Counted from the first letter of the stretch, positions 52,201-62,207 are shown. The stretch is DNA of 64,000 nt from Gordonia soli NBRC 108243 (GCF_000334455.1 NZ_BANX01000003.1:1-64000), one strand, 5' to 3'. Made by a program: numbers and translations. The notes: generated by a model not told the origin, from the letters alone.

Positions 52201-53268
52201 TCAGTCGGATGCGCCCTTACGGACGTAGAGGAGCCGATCCCCGGCCTCGATCTGCTCGACCTCGCTGTCGTCGACGCGGTGCAGGACTCCGTTGCGGACC
52301 ACGCCGAGGACGATGTCGCGGGTGTGGGAGGGCGAGCCACCGGTCTCGGTCGGGTCGACCTCGCGCTCGGCGATCGCGTAGCCCTCGTCCGGGGTGAGGA
52401 GGTCTTCGATGACCTCGACGACCGACGGCGTCAGGGTGGCGATACCGAGCAGCCGACCGGCCGTCTCCGACGACACGACCACCGAGTTGGCACCCGACTG
52501 TCGCATCAGGTGGGTGTTCTCCGACTCCCGGATCGACGCGACGATCTTGGCCCGGGGGTTGAGTTCTCGCGCCGTCAGGGTGGCCAGGACCGCGGTGTCG
52601 TCACGGCTGGTGGCGATGACGATGCTCGATGCGTGATGGACCCCGGCCAGACGCAGGATGTCGGATTTGGTCGCATCGCCGCGGACCGTGACGAGGTTGT
52701 CGGCGGCTGCGGCCTCGAGCACGGCGGCATCGGAGTCCACGATGACGATCTCGGCGGGCTTGATGCCGTCGCCGATCATGGCGTCCACCGCGGTGCGGCC
52801 CTTGGTGCCGTACCCGACGACGACCGTGTGATTGCGCACGCTGTTCCTCCAACGCTGGATCTTGAGGGCCTGTCGTGAGCGCTCGGTGAGCACCTCGAGG
52901 GTGGTACCGATCAGCACGATCAGGAACAGCACCCGGAGCGGGGTGATGATGAGCAGGTTGATCAGGCGGGCCGTCGGCGTGAGCGGCGTGATGTCGCCGT
53001 AGCCCGTCGTCGACAAGGTCACCGCGGAGTAGTACAGCGCATCCAGGAACGAGAGGTCGTTCTCCTGGACGTCGCGGTACCCGTCGCGATCGAGGTAGAC
53101 GATGACCGCGGTGAAGAAGAGTGCGACCAGGGCGAACACCACGCGGCGACCGATCGCGCGACCGGGGCTCTGCTGGGTCTCCGGGATCCGGATGACACCG
53201 ACGAGTGCGTGATCGGGACGCTCGGACAGTTCCTCCGACGCCAGGCCGCGTCGCAGACGATGTCGCAT
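52201..53268 (-). CDS. Two-TM potassium channel with RCK (TrkA-N) domain
   Basis: The 355-residue protein has TM1 (about 41-61), the pore loop with selectivity filter STTGYGD, TM2 (about 102-125), then a cytoplasmic RCK/TrkA-N domain beginning VVVGYGTKGRTAVDAMI with the acidic IVDSDAAV, and a TrkA-C lobe. It is a ligand-gated K+ channel of the MthK/Kch type. Mycobacterial counterpart Rv3200c (recalled). ATG 53268 lies 39 bp after adnB, so it may be in that operon. Confidence 0.9.
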   Translation of the reverse strand: MRHRLRRGLASEELSERPDHALVGVIRIPETQQSPGRAIGRRVVFALVALFFTAVIVYLDRDGYRDVQENDLSFLDALYYSAVTLSTTGYGDITPLTPTARLINLLIITPLRVLFLIVLIGTTLEVLTERSRQALKIQRWRNSVRNHTVVVGYGTKGRTAVDAMIGDGIKPAEIVIVDSDAAVLEAAAADNLVTVRGDATKSDILRLAGVHHASSIVIATSRDDTAVLATLTARELNPRAKIVASIRESENTHLMRQSGANSVVVSSETAGRLLGIATLTPSVVEVIEDLLTPDEGYAIAEREVDPTETGGSPSHTRDIVLGVVRNGVLHRVDDSEVEQIEAGDRLLYVRKGASD

Positions 53269-53307
53269 CAGCCGGTCCGCCGTTCGCTCACAAGAGTGGA
53301 ATCTAGC

Positions 53308-56300
53308 CTATCTGGCCAGCAGTGCAGCGAGAGCCGGTTCATCGAGGAGCACATCGGGTTCCAGTGTGTGCCCGTCCCGCACGTAGTGGAAGGCGGCCCG
53401 CACCCGTTCCGGCGGGACGCCGGCGAGTTGCGCCCACGCGAGGCGATAGGCCGCCAACTGCACGGCGAGCGACGAACGCCGGGCCGGTTCCGGGACCGAG
53501 CCGGTCTTCCAGTCGACCACGATCCATCCGCCGTCGGGTTCGGCGAAGACGGCGTCGATCCGGCCGCGGACGACGGTCCCGCCGATGACCGTCTCGAACG
53601 GGACCTCGACCTCGGCCGGGGTGCGATTGGCCCACGGCGAGGCGAGGAAGGCGTCGCGCAGGGCGTCGAGGTCGGCGTCAGGACTCGCGGTCGCGTCGGC
53701 CGCACCCGGCAGCTCGTCGATGTCGAGCAGCCGGGTCGCTCCGAACCACCGCTCGAGCCAGGCGTGGAAGGCGGTGCCGCGACGTGCGATCGGATTGGGG
53801 CGGAACGGGGTCGGTCGCCGGAGCCGCTGCGCGAAGACCTGTTCGTCGGAGTCGAGTTCGACGAGCTGGCTCACCGACAGGTGGGTCGGCAACTCGACGT
53901 CGACCAGCGCCTGGTTGCCCTGGTGGTGCTCGGCGAGCAACGCAGCGACCTCAGCGCGCCAGGCCTTCACCTCGGGATCGCCGTTCTCGTCGGCGGACGC
54001 CGGGTAGGCGTCGGTGGCCGGTTCGGCGAACAACGACGGCGCATCCCGGGCGGCCAGTGCGTCGAGCACCAGTCGGGCGCCGCGCGCGGTGGCGTCCCGC
54101 CGGCTGCCCAGCAGGTCGCGTGGCCACGGGGCACGGATCACCTGTTCGGCGAGTGGATTCGTCGCACCGTCGGGTGGGTCGTCGGCCAGGACATCGACCA
54201 CGAGGCCCTCGGAGTCCGTGGCCGGATCGTCGATCGCGGTGACGACGATGTCGCGGATCTCATCGAAGAAATCACTGCCGCCACGCGGTTTGTCACCGCT
54301 CTCCGACCACTGGTGCGCGGAGACGAGCAGCGCCTCCTTCGCCCGGGTCAAGGCGACGTAGAGGAGCCGGCGATCCTCTTCCAGCCGACGCTGCGCAATC
54401 GCCTCCTTGTGCTCGGTCAGCGCGTTCTCGAGTTCCTTGCGGTCGCCGACGGACTCCAGCGACAGTCGTGGGAAGCCCTCGGCGGTGTCGTCGGCGAGAT
54501 CGCCGCGGAGATCGGCGGGCAGTTCCTTGGAGCTCCCCAGCCAGGTGCCCTCGTTGCGTCCTCCCGGGAAGATCCCCCGGCACACGTGCGGCAGGGCCAC
54601 CACGTCCCACTCGAGTCCTTTGGCCGCATGCACGGTGAGGATCTGCACGCGCTGTTCGGCGACCTCGATGCGGCCTTGTTCGAGTCCTTTCTCGATGGTC
54701 TCCGCGGTGTCCAGGAAGGCGAGCAGTCCGGGCAGGTTGGCGCCGGGCCGATCGGCATAGCGGGTCACGTACTCGGCGAAGGCGTCGAGGTGTTCGCGTC
54801 CGGTGATCGCGCCACGCATGCGCCGGGCGCGGATCTGCGCCTCGACCCCCACCCCGATGGTGTGCTCGACGTCGGCGACGAGTTCAGGCAACGGCTGCCC
54901 GATCCGCCTGCGCAGCGACTCCAGTTGCGCACCGAATGCTCGGATGCGCGCGAACCCCTCCGGGCTGTAGCGCTGCGGCTCACCGGGATCCACGATGGCG
55001 TCGGCGATGCCGGCGCGGTCGACGATCTCGGTCGGCAGTGCGGCATCGAGTGCGGCGTCGAGTTCTTCGCGACTGGTCACCACGCCGCTGGAGATGGCGA
55101 ATTCCTCGGCGGCGAGTTCGGTTGCCCGCCGCCACAGTGCGGCGAGATCCGCGGCACCCAACTGCCAACGCCCTCCGGTGAGCAGCCGCATCGCGGCGGT
55201 CCCCGCCATCGGATCGGCGATCAGCCGGAGGGTGGCGACGATGTCCTCGATCTCGGGCACGTGCAACAGACCGCCGATGCCGACGACCTCCGCGGGAATC
55301 CCCCGCCGTTCCAGCTCGGCGGCGATCGGGGCCGAATCCTCGTTGCGGCGCACCAGGACCGCGGTGGTCGGTGGCGCCGTCCCCTCCTCTTCTGCGCGTC
55401 GATAGTGCTGTTCCACGTGATCGGCGATCCAGGCGCGTTCGTCGACGACCGTCTCGGTCAGCGCGAGATGCGCGGTGCCCTGCGGGGCGCCCGGCCGCGA
55501 TCGCAGGACGCTGACCGGGATGCCGCGTCGCCGCAGTTCCTCGGACGTCTCGTTGGCCAGCCGCAGAGCGTTCGCCGAGTTGCGCCAGCTGGTCAGCAGT
55601 TCCAGACGGTCAGCGGGTGACCCGTCGGCCTTCGGGAAGTCGGTGGTGAAGCGGGGCAGGTTGGCCGCCGACGCTCCACGCCATCCGTAGATGGACTGGA
55701 TCGGGTCGCCGACCGCCGTCACCGCGACGGTCCCCGCCGGGCCGGCGCCCTTCGATCCCCCGGCACCAGAAAGAATTCGACCGAACAGTGTGGACAACAG
55801 GATCCGCTGCGAATGGCCGGTGTCCTGATACTCGTCCAGCAACACCGCCCGCACCGACCGTCGCTCCTCGTCGGCCACCTCGGGATGTTCGACGACCAGT
55901 CGCGCGGCCATCGACATCTGACTGCCGAAGTCCAGCGCCGACTGCTGGCGCATCGCCTCGACGAGCGCGAGCACCATCGGGATCAGTTCGCGCCGTTCGT
56001 CGATCACGTCGCTGACCTTGAGGAGCGCCTGCGTGGGGGCATCACGCTGGCGCGGCCCCTTGGGCAGCGTCTCGATCAGCCGTTGCAGGTCGTCACCGCT
56101 GTGTCGCAGGTCCTCGACGTCGACGAGGTGTTCGGCCATCTCGGAGTACAGCTTGAGCACTGCCTCGGTGACGCCGGCGGGCACCTTTGCGGTGTCGAGT
56201 TCCTCTGGCCAGCTCGACACGACCGAGAACGCCAACTGCCACAGTTCGGTCTCCGACAGCAGGGTCGACGACGGTTCGACCGGCAGCAGGAGACCGTAGT

Positions 56301-56685
56301 CGGCGATCAGCCGTCCCGCGTAGGCGTGATAGGTGCTGACCTCGGGGTCGGCGCTGCGCAGGCGGGATGCCAACGCGCCGTCGGGGTCCCAGTGCAGCAA
56401 CGCGGGCGAACCGGCCAGCATCGAGAGACGGCGTCGGATCCGGGCCCCCAACTCGCTGGCGGCCTTGCGGGTGAAGGTGAGACCGAGGATCTCCTCCGGG
56501 CCGACCATGCGATTGGCGACGAGCCACACCACCCGGGACGCCATCGTCTCCGTCTTGCCCGCACCGGCACCCGCCACCACGAGCACCGGCTCCATCGGCG
56601 CCTCGATGACCGCCACCTGTTCCGGTGTGGGCGTGGGCAGTCCGAGGGCGGCGGCCAGCGAGGTCGCCGAGATCCGGTCAGTCAT
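53308..56685 (-). CDS. adnB: AdnB, motor-nuclease subunit of the AdnAB double-strand-break resection complex
   Basis: The 1125-residue protein has an N-terminal UvrD-like motor (Walker A VVAGAGAGKTETM; motif [55 protein letters not shown]) and a C-terminal RecB-type nuclease, with the catalytic motif GWIVVDWKTGSVPEPARRSSLAVQLAAY. AdnAB resects broken ends in mycolic-acid bacteria, taking the RecBCD role; AdnB carries the lead motor. It starts at 56685, overlapping the adnA stop by 8 nt, so the two are cotranslated. Confidence 0.93.
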   Translation of the reverse strand: MTDRISATSLAAALGLPTPTPEQVAVIEAPMEPVLVVAGAGAGKTETMASRVVWLVANRMVGPEEILGLTFTRKAASELGARIRRRLSMLAGSPALLHWDPDGALASRLRSADPEVSTYHAYAGRLIADYGLLLPVEPSSTLLSETELWQLAFSVVSSWPEELDTAKVPAGVTEAVLKLYSEMAEHLVDVEDLRHSGDDLQRLIETLPKGPRQRDAPTQALLKVSDVIDERRELIPMVLALVEAMRQQSALDFGSQMSMAARLVVEHPEVADEERRSVRAVLLDEYQDTGHSQRILLSTLFGRILSGAGGSKGAGPAGTVAVTAVGDPIQSIYGWRGASAANLPRFTTDFPKADGSPADRLELLTSWRNSANALRLANETSEELRRRGIPVSVLRSRPGAPQGTAHLALTETVVDERAWIADHVEQHYRRAEEEGTAPPTTAVLVRRNEDSAPIAAELERRGIPAEVVGIGGLLHVPEIEDIVATLRLIADPMAGTAAMRLLTGGRWQLGAADLAALWRRATELAAEEFAISSGVVTSREELDAALDAALPTEIVDRAGIADAIVDPGEPQRYSPEGFARIRAFGAQLESLRRRIGQPLPELVADVEHTIGVGVEAQIRARRMRGAITGREHLDAFAEYVTRYADRPGANLPGLLAFLDTAETIEKGLEQGRIEVAEQRVQILTVHAAKGLEWDVVALPHVCRGIFPGGRNEGTWLGSSKELPADLRGDLADDTAEGFPRLSLESVGDRKELENALTEHKEAIAQRRLEEDRRLLYVALTRAKEALLVSAHQWSESGDKPRGGSDFFDEIRDIVVTAIDDPATDSEGLVVDVLADDPPDGATNPLAEQVIRAPWPRDLLGSRRDATARGARLVLDALAARDAPSLFAEPATDAYPASADENGDPEVKAWRAEVAALLAEHHQGNQALVDVELPTHLSVSQLVELDSDEQVFAQRLRRPTPFRPNPIARRGTAFHAWLERWFGATRLLDIDELPGAADATASPDADLDALRDAFLASPWANRTPAEVEVPFETVIGGTVVRGRIDAVFAEPDGGWIVVDWKTGSVPEPARRSSLAVQLAAYRLAWAQLAGVPPERVRAAFHYVRDGHTLEPDVLLDEPALAALLAR

Positions 56686-59600
56686 CGGTCACCGCCTTGC
56701 CGGGCAGCTTCGCCGGGCAGCTGGTCGCCAGCTGGCAGTGTCCACAGCCCGGATTCGGTGTCGCGGCGAACACCGGGCCGACACTGGCGCGGGCGGCGCC
56801 ACGCACGATGCCGGTCCACTCGTCCAAGAGCTCGGCGGTCAGGGCGGGCTGGATGCGTTCGGCCGCACCGGTGGTCTTGTTGGACGTCGCGACGTAGACC
56901 AGGCGTCCGCCGCCGGGCTCGACGCCGTCACGCTCGCCCGGCAGTCCTCCCAGTGCCACAGCCAGCTGGTACGCGGCCAGCTGGGCGTGTTGCTCGGCAT
57001 CGGCCTTGGTCGCCGCGGTCTTGCCCGTCTTGACGTCGACGACCACCGGACGGCCCTGCTCGTCGCGTTCGAGTCGGTCGATGCGGCCGCGCAGGCGCAC
57101 CGGGATGTCGTCGACGGCTCCGGAACCGTCGGGATCACCGGGCGCGGGCACCAGGGCGTCCACGTCGGTCTCGACCCCGACCTCGGTGAGATCGGATCGC
57201 GAGACCCGCAGCCATTCACGGAAGTTGACCAACATTCCCTCGGCTCGCGCGAGTTCGCGATGTGAGTACCAGGGCACCCCCGTGTCGACCCGATCCCAGA
57301 TCTCGCGGAGTGCCGCCGTCACCTCGGCGTGGTCGAGCGTGCCCGCGACCGCCTGTACCAGCGTGTGGACCAGGGTCCCGGTGAGAGCCGGAGCACCGTC
57401 GCCGTCACGACCGCCGTGCCGCTCGAGCACCCAGCGCAGCGAACACCGGGTCAATGCTTCGACATTCGACGGACTCAGCGAGACGGGACCGCGATCGGGG
57501 GTCCACAGCGGCGAGTCGGTGCTGGGACCGCCGAGTCCGAACCAGTGCGAGGGATGCGCGCCGGGGATGTCGGAATCGGCCAGTTCGGCGAGCAGACCCG
57601 CGGCGGCGATCGCGCGCTCGTCGACATCGGGCATGCTGTCGGCATCGGGCACGCCGTCGGCGTCGGGACCCACACCCGCGACGACCGCCGCTCGCAGCGA
57701 GGCGACCAGCGACGGCAGCGACAGCACGCGGTCGACGCCGGGATGCAGCGGGACCTCGTCCAGCGGCGCGTCCGGCAACGCGTCGGTGACCGGTCCGGCG
57801 ATCTCGTCAGGTGCGAGTCCTGCCCTGCGGGCGGTGACCTCGGCGATCTCGGGCACGAACCGCGAGGGCGACGAGTCGCCGCTGCCGTCCTCGACCGCGG
57901 TGACCAGGAGTCGGCTCCGTGCGCGAGTGCACGCCACCAGCAGCAGCCGACGCTCCTCGGCCAGCGCGACGGCACCGCGCGCGACGGTGTCGACGGCGTC
58001 GGGATTCATCCCGTCGAGCAGATCGACAAGGGCGCCGGTGCCCAGAACGCTGCCCCGACTCCGGAGCGACGGCCACAATCCGTCGAGCACCCCGGCGACC
58101 GTGACCACCTCCCATTCACGGCCCGACGCAGCGTGCGCCGAGAGGATCGTCACGGCCTCCCCACGGGCTGTGGGGGTGCGGCTCTCGCGTGGGATCTGCA
58201 GTTGCGTCAGATAGTGGACGAACTGTCCCGGGCCGGCGGCCGGCAACGTGTCCGCGAAGGCGGCCGCGGCCTCGAAGACGGCCATCACCGCGTCGAGGTC
58301 GCGGTCGGCCTGTTCGCCCGCCGGGCCACCGCGGAGCGCGCTCGCCGACCAGCGGCGCTCCAGTCCGCTGGCCTGCCACGCCGCCCACAACGTCTCCTCG
58401 AGTCCGCGCCGTGACGACGAGACGCGGTGTGCCGCACCGATCACGTCCACGACCCGCCGGAGCGGTGTCGCCTCGGCCTCGGTCAACGCGGCCAGGTATC
58501 GGTGCGCCACATCGGGATCGAGGATCGCGGCGCGCAGCGAGGTGAGCGAATCGGCGTCGATGTCCGCCTTCTCGTCGCTGCGACGCACCCCGCGACGGAG
58601 CCGACGCATCGCCCCTGGATCGGCGCCACCGATCGGCCCCGACAGCAGGGTGACCACCTCGTCGATGCTCAGCGCATCGGGACTCACGGCATCCGGGCTC
58701 ACGGGGTCGGGGGCGGGGCTCGCGGCGTCGACGGCCGGGACGCGGTCGCCAGCGTCGCCGTCCACCGGCCGGGCCGCACGCTCCCGGCGGGCGTCGACGA
58801 CCCGGAGCACCAGCATCAACGCCACGACCGCGCGCTGTCTGTGCAGCGGCAGGTCGCTGGTCGGCGTGGTCACCGGCACGCCCGCCGATCGGAACGCGCG
58901 CCGTAGTGCGGGTAGGGCGAGCGACACCGATCGGACGATCACCGCCATCTGCGACCACGGCACGCCGTCGAACAGGTGGGCCCGCCGGAGGAGGTCGGCG
59001 ATCGCGGTCGCCTCCTTGGCCGGCGAGCTGAAGACGGCGACGTCGGCGCCACCGACGGTCGATCGGTGTGGATAGTCGGCATCCGACCGGGCGACATGCG
59101 CCGCGGGCGTCGGGTAGGCGTGCGGTCGGGCACCCGGGAGCCGGGTGGCGAGCATCCGCCCGATGTCGTTGATGGCCGCGGTCCCGCGATGGTCGACGTC
59201 GAGGACGATGTCGCGCGGTGAACCGGTCTCGGCCAGTCCGTCGGCGAAACGCGGACTGGCGCCCCGGAACCCGTAGATCGACTGGTCGGTGTCGGCCGCG
59301 ATCACCGTGGAGTCGGTACCGGTGCCGATCAACGTGACCAGTTCCGCAGCCTGCGGGTCGAGATGCTGGGCGTCGTCCACGAGCAGATGCCGGATCCGGC
59401 GACGCTGCGCCGCGAGCAACTCGGGATCGGTGGCGAAGGCCGACAGCGCGGAGCCGACGAGTTCGGCCGCGTCGACGGCCGGCGCGGAGGCCGTGGGCGC
59501 ATCGAGTCCGACCGCGCCACGGAGCAGCATCGTGTGCTCGTACTGGGCGTAGGCGTGGCCGGCCGCGACCCACTCCGGGCGCTTGTGCCGTCGTCCGAGG

Positions 59601-60280
59601 GTGCTCAGTTCTTCTGGGCCCACACCACGTTCGGCGGCGCGCATGATGAGGTCGCGCAGGGCCTGGGCGAATCCGTCGGTGCCGAGCGCCGGTCGGAGAC
59701 GCGACGGCCACTGCGGTGCGCCGTCCTCGATGTCGCCGGCGAGCAGCTCGCGCAGGATCACATCCTGCTCGGACCCGGTCACCAGTCGCGGCGGCGGGTT
59801 GCCGTGGACACTCGCCTGCAGCCGGAGCACGGCGAAGGCGTAGGAGTGGACCGTCCGGACCAACGGCTCACGCAGCGCACCTCCCAGAGCACCTCCGGCT
59901 GACAGGACGCGGCGGGTGATCTCCTCGCGCAACCGGGTGGCGGCGTCGCGACCCGACGCCAGCACGAGCACCGACTCCGGATCGATCGCGGGGTCGGTGA
60001 GTCGGGCGACGGCGGCATCGACGATCAGCGCGCTCTTGCCGCTGCCGGGGCCACCGTGGACGCGGTAGGGCCGCCACGCCGAGTGGTCACCTTCGGGGAT
60101 GTCTTCCGCATGGCCGGCCCGCCGCGGATCGAGGACGACCGCGACCTCCGGGGGCCACATCCGATCCGACACGGGACCGTCCGCGGCCCCGACGAGACGC
60201 GTGCGCAGCGCGGTACCCGACGGCTGTCGGGGAGCGCGGGGCGCGGGAGTCGCGTCACGTCGAGAGGGCATGGACTCCAT
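56678..60280 (-). CDS. adnA: AdnA, helicase-nuclease subunit with Fe-S cluster
   Basis: The ~1200-residue partner of AdnB. The motor has Walker A VHGGPGSGKSAL, motif II HLLVDDAQHLDPQAAEL and TDQSIYGFRGASPRF. SAHAASGREWEVVTVAGV and VACTRARSRLLV follow. The C-terminal RecB-type nuclease has VVVDVKTGKTAATK and QLAAYQLAV. An Fe-S cluster is indicated by Cys in LTRCSLRW and the late CGHCQLATSC, as in AddB-type nucleases. The start is uncertain (ATG 60280 or 60271, or further in at VSDRMWPPE). It is divergent from the HAD gene. Confidence 0.9.
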   Translation of the reverse strand: MESMPSRRDATPAPRAPRQPSGTALRTRLVGAADGPVSDRMWPPEVAVVLDPRRAGHAEDIPEGDHSAWRPYRVHGGPGSGKSALIVDAAVARLTDPAIDPESVLVLASGRDAATRLREEITRRVLSAGGALGGALREPLVRTVHSYAFAVLRLQASVHGNPPPRLVTGSEQDVILRELLAGDIEDGAPQWPSRLRPALGTDGFAQALRDLIMRAAERGVGPEELSTLGRRHKRPEWVAAGHAYAQYEHTMLLRGAVGLDAPTASAPAVDAAELVGSALSAFATDPELLAAQRRRIRHLLVDDAQHLDPQAAELVTLIGTGTDSTVIAADTDQSIYGFRGASPRFADGLAETGSPRDIVLDVDHRGTAAINDIGRMLATRLPGARPHAYPTPAAHVARSDADYPHRSTVGGADVAVFSSPAKEATAIADLLRRAHLFDGVPWSQMAVIVRSVSLALPALRRAFRSAGVPVTTPTSDLPLHRQRAVVALMLVLRVVDARRERAARPVDGDAGDRVPAVDAASPAPDPVSPDAVSPDALSIDEVVTLLSGPIGGADPGAMRRLRRGVRRSDEKADIDADSLTSLRAAILDPDVAHRYLAALTEAEATPLRRVVDVIGAAHRVSSSRRGLEETLWAAWQASGLERRWSASALRGGPAGEQADRDLDAVMAVFEAAAAFADTLPAAGPGQFVHYLTQLQIPRESRTPTARGEAVTILSAHAASGREWEVVTVAGVLDGLWPSLRSRGSVLGTGALVDLLDGMNPDAVDTVARGAVALAEERRLLLVACTRARSRLLVTAVEDGSGDSSPSRFVPEIAEVTARRAGLAPDEIAGPVTDALPDAPLDEVPLHPGVDRVLSLPSLVASLRAAVVAGVGPDADGVPDADSMPDVDERAIAAAGLLAELADSDIPGAHPSHWFGLGGPSTDSPLWTPDRGPVSLSPSNVEALTRCSLRWVLERHGGRDGDGAPALTGTLVHTLVQAVAGTLDHAEVTAALREIWDRVDTGVPWYSHRELARAEGMLVNFREWLRVSRSDLTEVGVETDVDALVPAPGDPDGSGAVDDIPVRLRGRIDRLERDEQGRPVVVDVKTGKTAATKADAEQHAQLAAYQLAVALGGLPGERDGVEPGGGRLVYVATSNKTTGAAERIQPALTAELLDEWTGIVRGAARASVGPVFAATPNPGCGHCQLATSCPAKLPGKAVTDD

Positions 60281-60339
60281 CGAATCACGCGGGGCCGACA
60301 GCGCGACGATGCTCCCGGGCAGATAGCTGCCGGTCTGGC

Positions 60340-60351
60340 TAGGCTTCGACG
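60340..60351 (+). promoter_or_regulatory. Leaderless promoter of the HAD gene
   Basis: TAGGCT (60340-60345) lies 6 nt before ATG 60352. No Shine-Dalgarno is present. Confidence 0.6.
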
Positions 60352-61005
60352 ATGGAGATCCGCGGGATCGTGTTCTTCGACATCGATGGAACGCTGATTC
60401 CGTCGATGTCCAGCGGCAGCTTCCTTGCATCTCGGCTGGGGCACCAGCGGCAACTCGATCGGGCCGAGCGACGCTATGCCACCGGCGAACTGACCAACGA
60501 ACAGGTCAGCGTCATCGATGCCAAGGGGTGGCGCGGCGTCCGCACGGCGGTCGTCGATCGCTGGCTCGACGACCTCCCCTTGATCTCGGGCATCGAGACA
60601 GTGGTGGCCTGGTGTCGGGACAAGCGGGTCGAGCCGGTCCTGGCTTCGCTGGCCTGGCAGCCCGTCAGCAACTCGATCGCCCGGCGCCACGGATTCACGC
60701 CCAACGGCGGACCTCGCGTCGGTGTCACCGACGGCGCATTCGACGGCACCGTGGCCGAGCACTTCGACGAGTACGACAAGCGCGACAAGGCACTCGAACT
60801 CGCGGCTGCACGGGGTGTGCCACCCCTTCGGTGCTGCGCCGTCGGTGACAGTCGGTCGGACATCCCACTGTTCGACGCTCTCCCGAGTTCGCTCGCTCTC
60901 AACGCCGGAACGGTCGCACAAGACGCTGCCACTGACACCCTCGACACCACCGATCTCATCGACATGTTGCCCTGGCTGGAGGCGTGGATCCGTACCGTCG
61001 GCTGA
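60352..61005 (+). CDS. HAD-superfamily phosphatase (SerB-like, HAD-IB)
   Basis: The 217-residue hydrolase has motif I VFFDIDGTLIP (nucleophile Asp about 10), a helical cap, and motif IV AVGDSRSDIPLFDAL. The Lys/Arg motif region is YDKRDKALELAA. HAD-IB enzymes include phosphoserine phosphatase; the small size and context do not fix the substrate. It is divergent from adnA, 71 bp away, and precedes the hydrolase gene on the same strand by 42 bp. Confidence 0.85.
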   Translation: MEIRGIVFFDIDGTLIPSMSSGSFLASRLGHQRQLDRAERRYATGELTNEQVSVIDAKGWRGVRTAVVDRWLDDLPLISGIETVVAWCRDKRVEPVLASLAWQPVSNSIARRHGFTPNGGPRVGVTDGAFDGTVAEHFDEYDKRDKALELAAARGVPPLRCCAVGDSRSDIPLFDALPSSLALNAGTVAQDAATDTLDTTDLIDMLPWLEAWIRTVG

Positions 61006-61047
61006 GCCCATCGGCCCGCGGCTCCCGGGTAGGGCACGATTGATGCC

Positions 61048-61908
61048 ATGCCGCCGCTCAACACCCACGTCTTCGGTCCGGCCGCCGACGGCCCCGACCG
61101 TGTCCCGACCGTGCTCGCGCTGCACGGGCTGACCGGACACGGGCGCCGGTGGGCGGGGCTGGCCCGCGATCACCTCGCCGACCTGCGCATCGTGGCCCCG
61201 GATCTGCTGGGGCACGGTCGTTCTCCCTGGCAGCCGCCGTGGCGAATCGCCGATCACGTGGCGGCGGTGTCCGACGTCGTCGATGCCCACATCCCCGAGG
61301 CGGATCGCCCCTTCGTGATCGTGGGGCACTCCTACGGCGGTGCGATCGCCATGCATCTGGCCGGTCTGCGACCCGACATCGTCCGCGGATTGGTGTTGCT
61401 CGACCCCGCCCAGGGACTCGATCCCGACTACGCGCTCGAGGTCTCCACGTCTGCACTGGAGCACTGGGACTACGACGACGCCGCCGAGGCGCGGTCGGCG
61501 AAGCGCGCGGAAGGATGGGCAGAGGTCCCCGACGAGGTCCTCGAGGCAGAGATCGTCGAGCATCTGATCGACCGGCCCGGCGGCCGGGTCGGCTGGCGGG
61601 TCAGTCAGCCGGCCGCGGCGACGTCGTGGAGCGAATTGTCGCGGCCCGCGGTGCTGCCGCCTGCCGGCATCCCGACCAGCATCGTCGTCGCCGACCGCGT
61701 GCAACCGGCTTTCGTGCGCCCCGACTTTCTCGATGCGATCGCCGCGCAGCGCGCCGACTCGGTCGAGGTGGTGCACGCCGATTGCGAACACATGGTGCCG
61801 TTCCTGGAACCGGAACTCAGCGCCCGACTGATCCGGACGATGGTGGGTGTCCCGGCCGGCGACACACCGACAGTGGGTTCCAGGGATTCCGGGGGTTCCG
61901 GGAGATGA
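61048..61908 (+). CDS. Alpha/beta-hydrolase, LipV-like
   Basis: The 286-residue serine hydrolase has the oxyanion-hole HGLTGHGRRW, the nucleophile elbow VGHSYGGAIAMHLAG, a likely acid Asp in SIVVADRVQP or later, and His in ADCEHMVPFLEPELSA. The position between adnA and an alkyltransferase-like gene matches the mycobacterial lipV locus (Rv3203, recalled). A short-chain ester is the likely substrate. Its stop overlaps the next start as ATGA. The C-terminal tail has a Gly/Ser-rich repeat. Confidence 0.85.
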   Translation: MPPLNTHVFGPAADGPDRVPTVLALHGLTGHGRRWAGLARDHLADLRIVAPDLLGHGRSPWQPPWRIADHVAAVSDVVDAHIPEADRPFVIVGHSYGGAIAMHLAGLRPDIVRGLVLLDPAQGLDPDYALEVSTSALEHWDYDDAAEARSAKRAEGWAEVPDEVLEAEIVEHLIDRPGGRVGWRVSQPAAATSWSELSRPAVLPPAGIPTSIVVADRVQPAFVRPDFLDAIAAQRADSVEVVHADCEHMVPFLEPELSARLIRTMVGVPAGDTPTVGSRDSGGSGR

Positions 61909-62207
61909 CCGCGGTCACGGAGGAGGAGGTCGAAGCGGTCCGTGCCCTGGTGGCGGCGATCCCGGAGGGCAAGGTGACGACCTACGGCGATCTGGCCGGG
62001 GCGGTCGGACTGTCGAGCGCGCGGATCGTCGGCTGGATCATGCGCACCGACTCCGCCGATCTCCCGTGGCACCGAGTGGTCCCGGCCTCTGGTAAGCCTG
62101 CGCCGCATCTCGTCCACCGACAGCTCGAAGAGCTCCGTGCCGAAGGCGTACCGATCCGGGACGGCAAAATCGCACTCCGCGAATGTCGCTGGGCCATCGA
62201 GGGATAG
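61905..62207 (+). CDS. Alkyltransferase-like protein (ATL), MGMT fold without the acceptor Cys
   Basis: The 100-residue protein equals the DNA-binding C-terminal domain of O6-methylguanine methyltransferase: VTTYGDLAGAVGLSSARIVGWIMR and DLPWHRVVPASGKPAPHL. The active-site Cys of the PCHRV motif is Trp 55 here (PWHRV), the mark of ATL proteins. These bind O6-alkylguanine, flip it and pass it to nucleotide excision repair. It is coupled to the lipV-like gene by ATGA overlap. Confidence 0.9.
   Translation: MTAVTEEEVEAVRALVAAIPEGKVTTYGDLAGAVGLSSARIVGWIMRTDSADLPWHRVVPASGKPAPHLVHRQLEELRAEGVPIRDGKIALRECRWAIEG

Noticed and set aside
53209-55620. Long plus-strand open frame (803 codons) opposite adnB
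   Set aside because: Antisense shadow of adnB with low-complexity composition; no start signal and no recognisable motif.
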